Shown here: positions 27,001 to 36,216 of the stretch, in pieces
How positions within the stretch are numbered: position 1 is the stretch's first letter
How the letters are laid out: each line of letters begins with the position of its first letter
NCBI RefSeq assembly: GCF_964033635.1
Contig: NZ_OZ035533.1
Location: 4,464,001 to 4,528,000, forward strand
Reading direction: 5' to 3'
DNA length: 64,000 bases
Source of the DNA: Chitinophaga sp. MM2321
GTDB lineage: Bacteria; Bacteroidota; Bacteroidia; Chitinophagales; Chitinophagaceae
The notes under the pieces: model-generated
The model's input: the letters and a program-made list of their open reading frames with translations, nothing else
Database searches by the model: none
What the model was told of the DNA's origin: nothing
Position numbers and translations under genes: made by a program

Positions 27001-27190
27001 AGGATTTGTACAAAGCGCAAGGGTGTATGTAAGTGTGCAGAATGCCATCCTTTTCACCAAATACAGCGGCAATCCTGAAGTGACCAACTATCTGGGCAAA
27101 GGAGGAAGTGGTGCACTGGTACCAGGGATAGATTATTCCAACTATCCTGTTCCCAGAATTTTTTCACTGGGTACCAACCTTTCCTTTTAA
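24038..27190 (+). CDS. SusC/RagA-family TonB-linked outer membrane receptor
   Basis: 1050 residues. Long signal peptide (about 34 residues, GYA|Q). A CarboxypepD-regulatory-like domain spans about 48-125 (TDAIDGSPLPGVTIGIKG). The plug domain starts near VVVVGYGTQQKKDVTGSVG and includes LYVVDGYPL and SATAIYGSRGANGVVLITTK. A 22-strand barrel follows, ending in the aromatic SLGTNLSF. No STN domain, so it does not signal to an anti-sigma factor, unlike the second SusC in this window. With the SusD gene 24 bases downstream it forms an oligosaccharide or glycoside importer across the outer membrane. The divergent rhamnosidases hint at rhamnose-containing substrates. Confidence 0.96.
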   Translation: MIKVSILYQKGHPCLARFGGLFFLLFLICTYGYAQQTGSTNGAAHKTGPITGQLTDAIDGSPLPGVTIGIKGTNQGTFTDANGRYTIQAASTDSLVFSFVGFATKVIHVGNRTKISASLESSNKTLTQVVVVGYGTQQKKDVTGSVGIVSMKNIKDMPVSGPDQALAGQIAGIQVSTSNGIPGGGPQVQVRGIGAVGAGSQPLYVVDGYPLASSSDQISDPMNAINPQDIESMAVLKDASATAIYGSRGANGVVLITTKRGAAGIPVVQLTANYGLQQIPQKGRPELMNGQEFAQFRKESIEDNIRFTEHREPVDTDIPEIYRNPSLIGEGTNWFDAITRVAPMQEINLSMSGGTEKIRTYVSAGYFNQDGVIINSGYQRFSVRANVDATLSDRFKVGFNVAPSYTTRKGFSSGEGRGDVFGIASPVEPVYKADGSYNEFIQSPGTFGLPNPVMTLNDVTNKSKSTRILFNTYGEYEVIKNLKFKSTFNVDYQEGSGEFFRPSTIGNTNAAPPSIPSGSAYNGNYLNWLNENTLTYQYNTSNGHAFTGLLGYSIQSQKEQFAGFNGSNYPDDDIKTLNAAATITGSTDKTEWALLSYLARINYAYKDKYLVTATVRSDGSSRFGPDNRWGTFPSVALGWRVSQEDFMKSSNTFSDLKIRASYGFSGNFNIGDYPYMSNIGTSDYVLGGALAGGRVMNSLGNPSLGWEKMRELNIGVDIGLWKDRVYVTADIYKRNTQDLLLNVEVPQSSGFSTVTQNKGDMENKGLELGISSRNIETPRFSWTTNFNISFNRNKVLALGTDNAPIYSGNSSEGNPTNVSRVGQPLAMLYGYVFDGIYQNQAEVDKGPAFPGAIPGNIRFKDINGDGVINPREDFDIIGNPYPDFNWGLTNILSYKNFDFRVLIVGSMGADRLHATNDYNGNIDGVFNVRKDVADRWRSESNPGNGRVPTTNGSGRGRVMYRDVSSLTVEKNNYAWVKNITLGYTIPKKGFVQSARVYVSVQNAILFTKYSGNPEVTNYLGKGGSGALVPGIDYSNYPVPRIFSLGTNLSF

Positions 27191-27214
27191 TTCAGTATCA
27201 AAAAGACTAGCAAC

Positions 27215-28696
27215 ATGAAAACTAAAATAACTCTTATAACGCTACTGGCAATAGCATTGAATGGTTGCAACAGCATGCTGGATGTAAAGCCAAACTCTTT
27301 TTCCAGCGGATCCAGCTACTATAAAACAGAAGCGCAGATCGAACGTGCTGTGAATGGCTGTTATGGCGAACTACAGACATTATACACCAGTGATTACTGG
27401 GCCATGTCTGAAATGAGGTCAGATAATACCAACTACCAGTATGATGAAAGTGATCGCGGTGCACAGCAACGGGAAGAAATAGATGAGTTCCTGACTACCA
27501 CCAGCAATAACTACATCAATAATACCTGGGCACTGTTATATAGAAATATCCAGCAATCAAATGTTATCATCTCCCGCATAGATGGTGTGCCATTCGCAGA
27601 TGACGCTACCAAAAACCAATATATCGGAGAAGCAAAATTTCTGCGTGCACTTTACTACTTCCACCTGGTAAGATTATTTGGTGGGGTACCTTTATTAGTG
27701 GAGGAAGTGGCCAGCCCTGAACAGGCGCTCACCCCTAAAAGATCCAGTGTAGAAGAAGTGTATGCGCAGATCATTAAGGATGCAGGCGATGCTGCTGCCA
27801 GTTTGCCCGCAACATACGGAAGCAGTGCTATTGGCAGGGCTACCAAAGGTGCAGCATTAACATTGCTGGGCGATGTGTACCTGACCACCAAGGATTATCC
27901 AAAAGCGGTGACTACTCTGCAACAAGTGAAAGGAATGGGTTATACCCTGGTAACCAATTACGCAGATAACTTTGATCCGGCTAAAAAGAATAATACTGAA
28001 TCCATATTTTCCGTACAGTATAACTCAGGTATGGAAACAGAAAGCAGTAATTTCATTTTTAACTTCGGTCCGCGTAATGGCAAGAAAGACCTGACCGGCT
28101 TCAACGGCAACCTGGGAGGCGTGAATATGCCTACCCCCAGTATTGTAAACGCTTACGAAGCAAACGACAAGAGAAAAGACGCGTCTATTTTCATGTATGA
28201 CAGTCCGACCAATGCAGCTTTTGCAGAATCTGTTGCGTTTGGTGGCAAATTACCGCTCATCAAAAAATTCTACCATCCGCCATATGCGCTGGACGGCCGT
28301 GCCAATGAAAACTGGCCGGTATATCGTTACGCACAGGTATTGCTGATGCTGGCAGAAGCCATCAATGAAACAGGTACAGGCGATCCACTTCCATACATTA
28401 ACGAAGTGCGTGCACGTGCTGGTTTAGCTGGTTTACCCGCCCTGGGTCAGGTTGCCTTCAGAGATGCGGTAGCGCATGAACAGCGCGTGGAACTGGCTTT
28501 TGAAGATCAACGCTGGTACCAGTTACTCCGCACCGGTAAAGCAGTGGAAGTAATGACACAACACGGAAAGGAAGAAAAACTGAGATTGAGCCGCCTCAGC
28601 GCCGCATCATACAATATTCAGCCTTTTCAATTGCTTTATCCGATACCTGAAAGAGAAGTACGGTTGAATGGATTTGAACAAAATACCGGTTGGTAA
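27215..28696 (+). CDS. SusD/RagB-family nutrient-binding outer membrane lipoprotein
   Basis: 493 residues. Lipobox with C18 (LNGCNS) gives a surface lipoprotein that caps its SusC partner. The N-terminal SusD region (YYKTEAQIERAVNGCYGEL), TPR-like helices with KFLRALYYFHLVRLFGGVP, and the C-terminal RagB part with MLAEAINE, VRARAGL and RVELAFEDQRWYQLLR are all in order. It is slightly shorter than many family members but complete. A small AAACGG/CCGTTT hairpin (28709-28723) lies 12 bases after the stop. Confidence 0.95.
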   Translation: MKTKITLITLLAIALNGCNSMLDVKPNSFSSGSSYYKTEAQIERAVNGCYGELQTLYTSDYWAMSEMRSDNTNYQYDESDRGAQQREEIDEFLTTTSNNYINNTWALLYRNIQQSNVIISRIDGVPFADDATKNQYIGEAKFLRALYYFHLVRLFGGVPLLVEEVASPEQALTPKRSSVEEVYAQIIKDAGDAAASLPATYGSSAIGRATKGAALTLLGDVYLTTKDYPKAVTTLQQVKGMGYTLVTNYADNFDPAKKNNTESIFSVQYNSGMETESSNFIFNFGPRNGKKDLTGFNGNLGGVNMPTPSIVNAYEANDKRKDASIFMYDSPTNAAFAESVAFGGKLPLIKKFYHPPYALDGRANENWPVYRYAQVLLMLAEAINETGTGDPLPYINEVRARAGLAGLPALGQVAFRDAVAHEQRVELAFEDQRWYQLLRTGKAVEVMTQHGKEEKLRLSRLSAASYNIQPFQLLYPIPEREVRLNGFEQNTGW

Positions 28697-28790
28697 AAAA
28701 TGTTGAAAAAACGGAAACCGTTTGCTTATATTACCAAAGTGAACAAGCCATTCCGCGTTAATAGATCAGGAACCTATAAGTATATACAAT

Positions 28791-31514
28791 ATGATCACGT
28801 CACGAAAATCAACTTTCAAATTATTATTACTGGCTGCCACTGTTTCATCAGTGGTGGCCTGTAATAACGGGAACGACTCTACGTCAGGGGACTCTACGTC
28901 AGGGAATATCGGCCCTAAAAACGCCAGGATCGATGCCTTGAAGCTGCCAGACAACTTTAAAGCGGAGCATCTTTACAGCCCCGGCGACAACAAGCAAGGG
29001 TCCTGGGTATCCATGACCTTCGACGACAAAGGCCGTCTGATCGTATCTGATCAATATGGCTTTCTTTACCGCCTCCAGCTGCCCGCTGTTGGCGAAGATT
29101 CATCCAAACTAAAAATTGAGAAGCTGATCATCGGAAAAGATAATCCCGCTGACTCTTCCAATGCAAAAGTTTCGATGGGCTACGCACAGGGATTACTGTA
29201 TGCTTTTAACAGCCTGTACGTAATGGTAAATCACAACAGTGATGATAAGTTTAACAAAGGCAGTGGACTCTATCGCCTCCAGGATACGGACGGTGATGAT
29301 CAGTTTGATAAAATCACCCTGCTGAAAGCATTGGAAGGTGAAGGTGAACACGGTCCACACAGCGTGGTACTGTCACCCGACAAACAATCCATCTACGTGA
29401 TCGCCGGTAACTTTACCAAGATCCCGGAGATGAAGAACTACAAAGTACCCCCATCCTGGGAAATAGATAACGTGTTGCCATTAATCAGAGACCCTAACGG
29501 TCATGATAATACGGTAAACACACATGGCGGCTGGATTGCGCATATCGATTCTACCGGTACCGACTGGGAACTGATCAGCTCCGGCTTCCGTAATCCTTTT
29601 GACCTTACTTTTAACGACGCAGGTGATATGTTCACCTACGATTCTGATATGGAATGGGATTTCGGAACACCATGGTATCGTCCTACCCGTATCTGCCATG
29701 TAACAAGCGGCAGTGAATTCGGATGGAGACCAGGCACCGAAAAATGGTCACCTGCCTATCCTGATAATTTACCGGCAGTGTTGAACATTGGCCAGGGCTG
29801 CCCTACCAACTTTGTCTCCGGTGGTAAAGCAAGGTTCCCTGAAAAATACCGCAAATCATTATTTGCATTCGACTGGAGCTTTGGTATCATCTACGCCGTT
29901 CATTTACAACCCGATGGCGCTTCTTACAAAGCAAGTGCAGAAGAGTTCCTTTCTGGTTCTCCCCTGCCCCTCACAGACGGTGTGATTGGTCCTGATGGCG
30001 CCTTGTATTTCCTGACAGGCGGACGCAGACTGGAATCAGATCTGTATCGTGTTATTTACAAAGACAACAAGGAAGACAACTCACCACTGGCAGCTGTAAC
30101 ACCCAGCGATGCGCAGAAAACACGCAGACAACTGGAAGAATACCATGGTGGACCTAAAGCAGGTGCTATAGATTTCGCATGGCCTTATTTGAAAAATAGT
30201 GATCGCTTCATCCGCTTTGCCGCCAGGGTTGCAGTAGAAAACCAGCCGGTGAGCGAATGGCAGAATAAATTATTACAGGAAAAAGATCCTGAAACACTGA
30301 TCCAGGGCACTATCGCACTGGCCCGTCAGGGTAAGGGTAAGTCAGATGCCAAACAGGCATTGCTGAAACAACTCACAACAATTGACTACGCGCAATTGTC
30401 TGAATCCCAGCAAATAGATCTCCTCCGTGCATTTGAACTGGTATTTGCGCGCATGGGTAAACCGGATGCTGCGCTGAACGCACAGATAACCACTTACCTG
30501 GATCCGCACTATCCTGCCAAAACCAATGATCTTAACCGCTCCCTGAGTAAAGTACTGGTATACCTGGATGCACCGCATGCAGTAGAAAAAACCATGGCTT
30601 TGCTGGCAGAAGCAAAAGACGATACTGCTGCACAGAAAACAGCGATGCAATCTGCTGATCTGATCATGCGCAACCCGCAATACGGATTGGATATAGCCGG
30701 TATGCTGTCTAAAATGCCGCCATTACAACAAACCTGGTATGCAGTAGCATTAAGCCAGGCAAAGAATGGCTGGACACCTGCCCTGCAGGAACAATACTTC
30801 CAATGGTTCTATCACGCGTTTACTTTTAAAGGCGGACATAGCTTTATCGGATTTATTAACAACGCCAGGAAAAGTGCACTGGCCAATGTGCCAAAAAATC
30901 AGTTCGCACATTTCAACACCCTCTCAGGTGATTCGCTCATCAACAACAGCGGTGGCCTTGCACAGGGATATGCACAACCTAAAGGTCCCGGAAGGAACTG
31001 GAAACTGGAACAAGCTGATTCTGTAATAAAAAGTGGCTTAACCGGTCGCAATTTTGAACAGGGTAAAGCCATGTTCAATACTTCACTTTGCGGTTCCTGT
31101 CATGGTATGCAGGGAGAAGGCGGCGTAGCTGGTCCTGATCTCACGCAACTGGGTACACGCTTTTCTACCAAAGATATCCTGGAAGCAATCATTGACCCGA
31201 GCAAAACTATTTCTGATCAATATGGCGCTACCGTATTTGCATTGAAAGATGGTGGTTCTATTGTAGGCAGACTGGTAAGCCAGGACAAGGATAAATACAT
31301 CATCTCTCAGAATCCGTTCGCACCACAAACACACCGCGAACTGCTGAAGAAAGATGTGACCGGCACAAAAGTATCTACGGTTTCCGTAATGTTACCTGGT
31401 TTGATCAACCGTTTGAATGAAGATGAATTAAAAGACCTGATTGCCTACCTGAAATCCGGTGGCAACAAACAGGATTCTGTTTTTACCGGTTCAAAACAGT
31501 TGACTAACAAATAA
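28791..31514 (+). CDS. Lipoprotein beta-propeller dehydrogenase-like protein with C-terminal cytochrome c domain
   Basis: 907 residues. Lipobox C24 (VVACNNG), then a linker with a tandem-duplicated DSTSG. A PQQ/sorbosone-dehydrogenase-like beta-propeller spans about 55-430 (GPHSVVLSPD, GFRNPFDLTFN). A helical repeat region covers about 450-740. A single-heme cytochrome c domain has C767-x2-C770-H771 (CGSCHGMQGEGG). Such proteins oxidise sugars or alcohols at the envelope and pass electrons to heme c. Which residues bind a cofactor is unclear. It is placed directly after SusCD and before sugar-modifying enzymes, so oxidation of an imported glycoside is a plausible role. Confidence 0.82.
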   Translation: MITSRKSTFKLLLLAATVSSVVACNNGNDSTSGDSTSGNIGPKNARIDALKLPDNFKAEHLYSPGDNKQGSWVSMTFDDKGRLIVSDQYGFLYRLQLPAVGEDSSKLKIEKLIIGKDNPADSSNAKVSMGYAQGLLYAFNSLYVMVNHNSDDKFNKGSGLYRLQDTDGDDQFDKITLLKALEGEGEHGPHSVVLSPDKQSIYVIAGNFTKIPEMKNYKVPPSWEIDNVLPLIRDPNGHDNTVNTHGGWIAHIDSTGTDWELISSGFRNPFDLTFNDAGDMFTYDSDMEWDFGTPWYRPTRICHVTSGSEFGWRPGTEKWSPAYPDNLPAVLNIGQGCPTNFVSGGKARFPEKYRKSLFAFDWSFGIIYAVHLQPDGASYKASAEEFLSGSPLPLTDGVIGPDGALYFLTGGRRLESDLYRVIYKDNKEDNSPLAAVTPSDAQKTRRQLEEYHGGPKAGAIDFAWPYLKNSDRFIRFAARVAVENQPVSEWQNKLLQEKDPETLIQGTIALARQGKGKSDAKQALLKQLTTIDYAQLSESQQIDLLRAFELVFARMGKPDAALNAQITTYLDPHYPAKTNDLNRSLSKVLVYLDAPHAVEKTMALLAEAKDDTAAQKTAMQSADLIMRNPQYGLDIAGMLSKMPPLQQTWYAVALSQAKNGWTPALQEQYFQWFYHAFTFKGGHSFIGFINNARKSALANVPKNQFAHFNTLSGDSLINNSGGLAQGYAQPKGPGRNWKLEQADSVIKSGLTGRNFEQGKAMFNTSLCGSCHGMQGEGGVAGPDLTQLGTRFSTKDILEAIIDPSKTISDQYGATVFALKDGGSIVGRLVSQDKDKYIISQNPFAPQTHRELLKKDVTGTKVSTVSVMLPGLINRLNEDELKDLIAYLKSGGNKQDSVFTGSKQLTNK

Positions 31515-31522
31515 TAATTACC

Positions 31523-31591
31523 ATTTATTCATTTTGCCATTTTGTTATTTTTTTATCTTAAAAGAATAGCAAAATGGCAAAGTGAATAAAT
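31523..31591. repeat. Imperfect 22-bp inverted repeat after the cytochrome gene
   Basis: Arms 31523-31544 and 31570-31591 pair with one mismatch; the loop contains TTATTTTTTTATC. It starts 9 bases after the stop. The T-run lies inside the loop, not after the stem, so this is not a textbook terminator. It may cap or stabilise the upstream mRNA, and it splits the SusCD block from the enzyme genes that follow. Confidence 0.6.
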
Positions 31592-31604
31592 AAGTAAATG
31601 AAAA

Positions 31605-32660
31605 ATGGACATGGACTGGAAGAATAAGATCTCACATCATGCGCAGCTGGGCGGCATTGAAACAGCTGTAATGGATAATGGCGCGGGCCGCGGCACACGC
31701 ATCGCCTGGATCAATACGGGAACGGGCCTACGCTATAAGGTAGTGATAGACCGGGCCATGGATATTGTGGATACTTTTTACAATGAACATAGTCTCGCCT
31801 GGTTAAGTCATGGAGGCATCATAGCGCCACAACGCTCTGCTGATAAAGGTTTGGACTGGCTCCAAACCTTTGGTGGTGGATTAATGACCACCTGCGGTCT
31901 TACGCATATAAGCGGGCCGGAAAAAGATGAACACGGGGATCGTGGTCTGCATGGCCCCATCAGTAACACACCTGCCGAAATAATATCTATCCTGCAACCC
32001 GATCCGGTAGCGGGCAATATGGAGATGAGCATTACGGGTATCATGCACCAATCAAGGGTAGCTGGTCCGAAGTTGGTATTAAAACGCACTATCTCCGGCA
32101 CATTGGGGCAAGCCTCCATTCGTATCAGAGATGAGGTGATCAACCAGGGCAATACCGATACACCGCACATGCTCCTCTATCATTTCAACCTCGGATGGCC
32201 GCTCGTAGATGAAGGCGCCACCATCTGCTGGAAAGGGTCCTGGAAAGCCAGGGAAGGTGATATCACGCGCATCTTCCAGAAAGATCATGATTTTCATAAA
32301 TGCCTGGCACCACTGGACAGCCACGCCGGTGCCGGTGAAGAAGCTGCGTTCATTGATCCCGTTGCAGACACCAACGGATGGTGCGCCTGTGGTGTTCATA
32401 ATGCCGATATCGGCATCGCACTTTCCATACGTTTTAAAAAAGCACAACTCCCCTGGCTCACCAACTGGCAACACTGGGGTAAAGGAGAATATGTAATGGG
32501 GCTGGAACCCGGTACCAATCCACCTATCGGGCAATCCGTGGCAAGGAAACAGGGAACACTCCTCTTCCTGGCGCCCGGAGAAAGCAGGCAATACGACCTG
32601 GAAATCGATGTACTCAGGAATAAAGAAAAAATCGCACAATTTTTAACTGATCTATCATAA
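31605..32660 (+). CDS. DUF4432 family protein (galactose mutarotase-like)
   Basis: 351 residues. DUF4432/aldose-1-epimerase-like signatures: DNGAGRGTRIAWINTGTG, VVIDRAMDIVD, FGGGLMTTCGLTHI, DRGLHGPISN. The fold is a carbohydrate-binding beta-supersandwich. Family members are linked to sugar or keto-sugar processing, and the exact reaction is not established. No signal peptide, so cytoplasmic. It is the first of five closely spaced same-strand genes (31605-37008). Confidence 0.82.
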   Translation: MDMDWKNKISHHAQLGGIETAVMDNGAGRGTRIAWINTGTGLRYKVVIDRAMDIVDTFYNEHSLAWLSHGGIIAPQRSADKGLDWLQTFGGGLMTTCGLTHISGPEKDEHGDRGLHGPISNTPAEIISILQPDPVAGNMEMSITGIMHQSRVAGPKLVLKRTISGTLGQASIRIRDEVINQGNTDTPHMLLYHFNLGWPLVDEGATICWKGSWKAREGDITRIFQKDHDFHKCLAPLDSHAGAGEEAAFIDPVADTNGWCACGVHNADIGIALSIRFKKAQLPWLTNWQHWGKGEYVMGLEPGTNPPIGQSVARKQGTLLFLAPGESRQYDLEIDVLRNKEKIAQFLTDLS

Positions 32661-32678
32661 TCTATATAATTAAAGCCC

Positions 32679-33893
32679 ATGGAAAAATTAAGTTTAGCCG
32701 AAAAAGCACTGGAACAAGGACAAGGAATACTGCGGCTGGCGCCCACCTGGGTGCCCAGATCGTTCTGTGTACCAGGCCGGAGAATAAAATTACATCCGGA
32801 CGACTATTACATATTAGGAGGCCAGCGCGGCGGTATCGATGAACGTTGGTTTTCGTCTACCACACCGGCAAAGAACGGCCCGTTGACGGGAGAAAACGAA
32901 GGGTTAAGCATGGTTATCGTAAATGATGGTGCTGCCACAGAAAGCGTTTTATTGAAAGATGCTGTCAGCGAATTAAAAGGTAAACTGATCGGCAAACGGC
33001 TGTGGGATGAACATGGTGGATGGCCGATGTACTCCAAGTTCTTTGATAACATGGGACCACTCCCCCACCACATCCATCACAATGATGAAAAGGCGGCTCT
33101 CATCGGACAGATGGGAAAACCGGAAGCATACTACTTCCCGCCACAACTGAACAATCACGGAGGCGATTTCCCGTATACTTTCATGGGTATTTCACCGGGT
33201 ACAACCCGCGAACAAATCCGCGAATGCCTGGTAAATTTCACCAAGGGAGATAATAAAATAACCAACTACTCACAGGCTTTCCGCCTGGAACCCGGTACAG
33301 GATGGGATGTACCTCCCGGACTGTTGCACGCACCCGGTAGTATGTGTACTTACGAACCGCAAAAAGCATCTGATGTTTTTGCGATGTACCAGTCTTTGGT
33401 AAATGAAGCCATCATCCCGGAAGAACTGCTCTGGAATGGTACTCCGGCAGACAGCATCGGCGATTTTGAACAACTGCTCGATGTAATTGACTGGGACCTC
33501 AACCTCGATCCGAACATGCACGAAAACCGCTACATGCATCCAAAACCGGTGAAACCACTGGCAGAAATGAATGCAGCCGGTTATACCGAAAACTGGATCT
33601 GTTACAAATCCGACGCTTTCAGCGCCAAGGAACTGACCATTGAGCCAGGTGCCACCGTAGTGATAAAAGACAGTGCTGCTTATGGTATGATCATGATGCA
33701 GGGACATGGTAAAATGGGTGTATGGGATATTGAAACACCTGCGCTCATCCGCTACGGACAACTCACCAATGACGAGTTCTTTGTCAGCGAAGCCGCCGCA
33801 GTAGCTGGTGTTAAAATTGTAAACGCCTCTGCTACAGATCCAATCGTAATGCTGAAACATTTTGGTCCGGGTAACCCCGACCTGGTGTTGTAA
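32679..33893 (+). CDS. Cupin-domain protein, mannose-6-phosphate isomerase-like
   Basis: 404 residues. The likely metal site lies in [13 protein letters not shown] (H130-H134) with E149 in KPEAYYFP and a later GLLHAPGS histidine, the H-x-H...E...H layout of phosphomannose-isomerase-type cupins. A second, C-terminal cupin-like half ends near 400. Substrate unknown; isomerisation of a sugar derivative is the cautious inference from context. It follows the DUF4432 gene by 18 bases. No export signal is visible. Confidence 0.7.
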   Translation: MEKLSLAEKALEQGQGILRLAPTWVPRSFCVPGRRIKLHPDDYYILGGQRGGIDERWFSSTTPAKNGPLTGENEGLSMVIVNDGAATESVLLKDAVSELKGKLIGKRLWDEHGGWPMYSKFFDNMGPLPHHIHHNDEKAALIGQMGKPEAYYFPPQLNNHGGDFPYTFMGISPGTTREQIRECLVNFTKGDNKITNYSQAFRLEPGTGWDVPPGLLHAPGSMCTYEPQKASDVFAMYQSLVNEAIIPEELLWNGTPADSIGDFEQLLDVIDWDLNLDPNMHENRYMHPKPVKPLAEMNAAGYTENWICYKSDAFSAKELTIEPGATVVIKDSAAYGMIMMQGHGKMGVWDIETPALIRYGQLTNDEFFVSEAAAVAGVKIVNASATDPIVMLKHFGPGNPDLVL

Positions 33894-33921
33894 TAAATTA
33901 CTGAATCAATACGACTACGTT

Positions 33922-34968
33922 ATGAAAGAAAATAATTATCCAAAACTACACAACGCTACCTGGCCCGGCATTGTAGGCAAAGGACCCGGTTCTGAACCCA
34001 TCATAGCATTTGACACACTCCTGGAAATGACAGCTGCTGCGGAAGTAGACGGCGTAAAGTTTGACGGGGTGGATATTGGTCTTTTTGATCCGCACGTAAG
34101 TGTGGATAGTTCTGCTGACGGCCTTAAAAAACTGGCCGACAAGGTATCTTCCTACAACCTGGAGATAGGTAGCCTGGTGGCGCCGATATGGCCTCCCAGC
34201 GGTGGTTCTGCTATGGGCAGCAAAGAAGAACGCGCACAATTCGTAGAACAGGTACGTAAATCCTGCCAGGTGGCTAAGCAACTGCGTGAACTGGGTATTC
34301 GTCCCGGTGGTGTGATCCGTATCGATTCCGCCAGCTCACCGGAAAGCTGGGCAAAAGATCCGGCTGGTAATACAAAACTGATTGCACAAACTTTCCGTGA
34401 AGCCTGCGATGTAGCAGCCGACTATGGCGAAAAACTCGCTGCAGAGGGCGAAATCTGCTGGGGTGGCATGCACAGCTGGAAAGCTATGATCGATACATTA
34501 GAGGCCGTAAACAGGCCCAATATCGGCTTCCAGGCGGATATGTCGCACACCTTCCTCTATCTCCTGGGCTACAACAGCCCGGAAGACCGCATACTACCTG
34601 TTGATTTCGACTGGAAAGACCGGGAAGCACTGACAGCCGGCCTGCGTACATTAACGCATGCCCTGCGCCCCTGGACCATTGATTTCCACGTAGCACAGAA
34701 TGATGGCACCGTACACGGTACCGGTTCACACGACAAAACAGGACGGCACTGCCTGGCCAGCGACCCCAATGGTAAACTGGACATCGCTACTGATGCCGGC
34801 CACTGGCTCCGTGATGATGCAGGTGCACTCACCAAAGCATTCCGTCACATCTGCTGGGATGGTTGCATGTTTCCCAACGAAGTGATGACACAGCCAAAGA
34901 CCTGGAACGATATCCTGGCCGCCATGGTGAATGTAAGGCGCAAACATGGATGGTATGAAGCAGTATAA
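33922..34968 (+). CDS. Sugar phosphate isomerase/epimerase-like TIM-barrel protein
   Basis: 348 residues from the ATG at 33922. An upstream in-frame ATG at 33862 would overlap the cupin gene by 32 bases and add residues that look non-coding, so the later start is preferred. AP-endonuclease-2-like (xylose-isomerase-like) barrel with [52 protein letters not shown] and [10 protein letters not shown] as metal/substrate loops. Related barrels in other bacteria act as 3-keto-glycoside eliminases or as keto-sugar epimerases. Co-location with Gfo/Idh/MocA and DUF1080 genes supports such a role. Confidence 0.8.
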   Translation: MKENNYPKLHNATWPGIVGKGPGSEPIIAFDTLLEMTAAAEVDGVKFDGVDIGLFDPHVSVDSSADGLKKLADKVSSYNLEIGSLVAPIWPPSGGSAMGSKEERAQFVEQVRKSCQVAKQLRELGIRPGGVIRIDSASSPESWAKDPAGNTKLIAQTFREACDVAADYGEKLAAEGEICWGGMHSWKAMIDTLEAVNRPNIGFQADMSHTFLYLLGYNSPEDRILPVDFDWKDREALTAGLRTLTHALRPWTIDFHVAQNDGTVHGTGSHDKTGRHCLASDPNGKLDIATDAGHWLRDDAGALTKAFRHICWDGCMFPNEVMTQPKTWNDILAAMVNVRRKHGWYEAV

Positions 34969-35012
34969 CCATTCAAGATGACTATTCTCAACAAATATAA
35001 TCCGTGACAACT

Positions 35013-36161
35013 ATGACAAAAAAGAAAGAACTGAGGATTGGATTAATAGGATGTGGCTTTATGGGCAGAACACATTCCAACGGCTATCAGCGGGTAAAAA
35101 ATTTTTTCCCTGACCTGGCCTATGTGCCGGTGTTGCAGGCCGTATGTTCCCGCACAGAAAGCAAAGCACGCGCTTTTGCTGATCAGTGGGGTTATGCATC
35201 CGTAGAAACAGACTGGAAAACACTCCTCAAACGTGATGATATAGATGCAGTGGATATCTGCACACCTAATAATATGCATGCGGAAATTGCCATCGCTGCT
35301 GCTGCCGCAGGCAAAATGATCCTCTGTGAAAAGCCGCTGGCACGCACCCTGGAAGAATCACAAACCATGGTGGATGCCATCGAAAAAGCAGGCGTACCCA
35401 ATACGGTATGGTACAACTACCGCCGCATTCCGGCCGTTACCCTGGCTAAACAGATCATCGATTCAGGAAAGCTGGGTCGTATCTTTCACTATCGCGCCAA
35501 CTTCCTGCAGGACTGGACCATCAACGCCAACCTGCCCCAGGGCGGTGAAGCCTTATGGCGCATGGATGCTGACGTGGCAGGATCCGGTGTAGTGGGCGAT
35601 CTCCTCTCCCATTGCATAGATACCGCCATCTGGCTCAATGGCAGCATAAAAAATGTATCTGCTATGACAGAAACATTTGTGAAAGAACGGATGCACCAGT
35701 TGACCGGTAAAGTAGAAAAGGTAAGCATTGATGATGCCTGCGCTTTCATCTGCCGCTTCAATAACGGCTCTCTCGGCCTGTTTGAATCTACCCGCTATGC
35801 ACGTGGACACAAAGCATTGTATACCTTCGAAATCAATGGTGAAAATGCCTCTATCCGCTGGGATCTGCACGACTTAAACCGCCTGGAATACTTTGATAAC
35901 GCAGACGCCTCTACGGTACGCGGCTGGCGCTCTATCCATGTTACAGACGGCGATCAACCCTACATGGATAAATGGTGGGTACCGGGACTGAGCATCGGTT
36001 ACGAGCATTCTTTTGTACACCAGGTGGCCGATTTCCTCAAAAGCCTGGAAACAAACACACCTTGCTCCCCTACTTTCCGGGAAGCCCTGGAAACACAGGT
36101 GGTATGCCAGGCTGTACTGGATTCCGCCGCCTCCGGCAACTGGAAAGAAGCAAATGCATAA
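35013..36161 (+). CDS. Gfo/Idh/MocA-family NAD(P)-dependent oxidoreductase
   Basis: 382 residues from the ATG at 35013 (a GTG 9 bases earlier is also in frame). The Rossmann fold has [17 protein letters not shown] near the N-terminus. The CEKPL motif carries the usual catalytic lysine, and the C-terminal alpha/beta domain holds [16 protein letters not shown]. Members oxidise or reduce hydroxyls of sugars and inositols, several at C3 of glycosides. Cytoplasmic. It lies between the TIM-barrel epimerase-like gene and the DUF1080 gene. Confidence 0.88.
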   Translation: MTKKKELRIGLIGCGFMGRTHSNGYQRVKNFFPDLAYVPVLQAVCSRTESKARAFADQWGYASVETDWKTLLKRDDIDAVDICTPNNMHAEIAIAAAAAGKMILCEKPLARTLEESQTMVDAIEKAGVPNTVWYNYRRIPAVTLAKQIIDSGKLGRIFHYRANFLQDWTINANLPQGGEALWRMDADVAGSGVVGDLLSHCIDTAIWLNGSIKNVSAMTETFVKERMHQLTGKVEKVSIDDACAFICRFNNGSLGLFESTRYARGHKALYTFEINGENASIRWDLHDLNRLEYFDNADASTVRGWRSIHVTDGDQPYMDKWWVPGLSIGYEHSFVHQVADFLKSLETNTPCSPTFREALETQVVCQAVLDSAASGNWKEANA

Positions 36162-36216
36162 AAGGTATCGCCAATGGCTATACGAAAATAACTGATAACT
36201 AAAAAAACAACACTAT

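Noticed and set aside
28877..28906. Tandem duplication of a 15-base unit (GACTCTACGTCAGGG) in the cytochrome lipoprotein gene
   Set aside because: It is real but lies in a flexible linker just after the lipid-anchored cysteine, where such repeats are common. No functional claim is justified.
33862..33921. Earlier ATG for the TIM-barrel epimerase-like gene
   Set aside because: It overlaps the end of the cupin gene and adds residues unlike the family. The ATG at 33922 has normal spacing.
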